DNA from: Laedolimicola sp934402125
Lineage (GTDB): Bacteria > Bacillota > Clostridia > Lachnospirales > Lachnospiraceae
DNA length: 64,000 nt
Direction of reading: 5' to 3'
Assembly (NCBI RefSeq): GCF_052065835.1
Contig: NZ_JBQHTG010000004.1
Location: 186,001 to 250,000, forward strand
Shown: piece by piece, positions 63,527 through 64,000 of the stretch
How the letters are laid out: every line of letters begins with the position of its first letter
Numbering within the stretch: position 1 is the stretch's first letter
The notes under the pieces: generated by a model
Database searches by the model: none
Told to the model about the DNA's origin: nothing
Seen by the model: only the letters and a program-made list of their open reading frames with translations
Made by a program: the position numbers and the translations under genes

Positions 63527-63544
63527 GTGGGATTTCCATCCCAC
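63527..63544. repeat. Small inverted repeat before the aminopeptidase
   Basis: GTGGGAT (63527-63533) and ATCCCAC (63538-63544) are perfectly complementary across TTCC. It would place a hairpin just upstream of the ribosome-binding site. Confidence 0.75.
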
Positions 63545-63564
63545 TTTTATGCTCATACCGTTGC

Positions 63565-63625
63565 GGGTACCAAGGTCTTCCATCCACTTATGAGCAAGCT
63601 CATGTGGATTCCGACCTTTGTACCC
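63565..63625. repeat. Long imperfect palindrome
   Basis: Outer arms GGGTAC/GTACCC and AAGGTC/GACCTT enclose ATCCAC/GTGGAT and an inner perfect ATGAGC-AA-GCTCAT, giving one hairpin of 61 nt. It has no T-run on either side, so it is not a standard terminator. It may be a REP/MITE-like element. Confidence 0.75.
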
Positions 63626-63633
63626 TGGTATCG

Positions 63634-63945
63634 CTACATCCCAATTACGCATACCACAGCCCAGAGGATAAACAGAACTCCATTGACCGCCACGCCCGCC
63701 TGGGCGGAAATCAGATAGACGTCCTCCTCCTTCATTCCCCGCAGCGCCAGGATAAACCCGGCGACACAGGATACCATGGCCAGTACGCCCAGAAGCCCCA
63801 CAATGCTTCCGGCCTGTCCTGACTTTCCGTAGGCGATTTCCAGGGAAATCCCTGTAAAAATCAGGGAAGCAGCTGCGCAGGCCACGGACATGAGTCCCTG
63901 CTTTGTATGCTTTTTATTGGTAAATTTATAACTTCTTCTCGCCAT
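63634..63945 (-). CDS. Small membrane protein, DUF6142-like
   Basis: A 103-residue protein with a basic N terminus (MARRSYKFTNKKHTKQGL) and three hydrophobic helices (LMSVACAAASLIFTGISLEI, AGSIVGLLGVLAMVSCVAGF, ISAQAGVAVNGVLFILWAVV). It looks like the DUF6142 group common in Lachnospiraceae, though I cannot confirm this. ATG at 63945 follows GGAGAAAG and overlaps the end of the gene upstream. Function unknown. Confidence 0.75.
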   Translation of the reverse strand: MARRSYKFTNKKHTKQGLMSVACAAASLIFTGISLEIAYGKSGQAGSIVGLLGVLAMVSCVAGFILALRGMKEEDVYLISAQAGVAVNGVLFILWAVVCVIGM

Positions 63946-64000
63946 ATTTCTTTCTCCAGTGATGCATAAACCATACAAATAACAGGTAGCCGATGACTCC
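63926..64000 (-). CDS. 3' end of an unidentified membrane protein gene (partial)
   Basis: The last 24 codons of an open frame entering from the right edge read GVIGYLLFVWFMHHWRKKYG and end EKKL, then stop at 63926. A hydrophobic helix followed by a basic tail suggests the C terminus of a membrane protein. It overlaps the next gene's start by 20 bp. Identity cannot be given. Confidence 0.5.
   Translation of the reverse strand, partial: GVIGYLLFVWFMHHWRKKYGEKKL

Noticed and set aside
63504..63587. In-frame upstream extension of the M29-like peptidase
   Set aside because: The extension would run through an inverted repeat and has no ribosome-binding site, while ATG at 63503 has AAGGAGG at correct spacing.

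Overview
The window looks like chromosomal core sequence from a gut-type Lachnospiraceae (Clostridia). The basis is gene content and order: a SCIFF ranthipeptide with its radical SAM maturase next to secDF, HemZ rather than aerobic heme enzymes, a single-chain clostridial-type PurL, a PASTA kinase/PP2C operon, an m-DAP-type MurE, and strong AGGAGG ribosome-binding sites. No phage, plasmid, integron, CRISPR array or intact insertion sequence was seen. Almost all genes lie on the minus strand and are tightly packed.

Layout. 0.1-1.2 kb: a frameshifted remnant of an Rpn/PD-(D/E)XK nuclease gene. 1.2-10.4 kb: a long minus-strand run apt-mscL-rel-MBL hydrolase-hemZ-HD-GYP-hisS-aspS, driven at least in part by a strong promoter before apt. 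10.5-13.6 kb: a cysteine desulfidase-like gene and recJ. 13.7-18.4 kb: secDF, the SCIFF maturase, the 47-residue SCIFF peptide gene (too short for routine ORF calling), a TIGR04086 membrane protein and a Cys-rich DUF1540 protein. 18.5-34.1 kb: an unusual envelope locus with two PTPS-related giant membrane proteins and three GT-C-like proteins, one of them a tandem fusion of two GT-C modules; purL sits in the middle and a LysR regulator is at the end. 34.1-36.9 kb: a DinG/XPD-like helicase and an HPr-like protein that lacks the His-15 loop. 37.1-51.7 kb: a large growth and envelope operon running aldose epimerase-murE-priA-def-fmt-yugP-rsmB-rlmN-prpC-prkC-rsgA-rpe-thiN. 51.9-52.2 kb: a possible small RNA and a tRNA-Gly(CCC). 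52.2-57.8 kb: radA, a conserved unknown, clpC and an SH3 membrane protein. 57.8-61.4 kb: purE-purM-purN-purD with a clear promoter and a curious direct repeat. 61.5-64 kb: an M29-type aminopeptidase, a large hairpin element, a small membrane protein and the 3' end of one more gene.

How the genes work together. The window joins translation and its start/stop chemistry (aspS, hisS, fmt, def, rsmB, rlmN, rsgA, tRNA-Gly), stringent response and purine metabolism (rel, apt, purE/M/N/D/L), DNA repair and replication restart (recJ, priA, radA, helicase), cell-wall synthesis and sensing (murE, prkC, prpC), and protein quality control and export (clpC, secDF). The least understood parts are the GT-C/PTPS locus around purL and the SCIFF locus, and these are where I would look first for something new. 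I did not find a clear, wholly new defence or mobile system.
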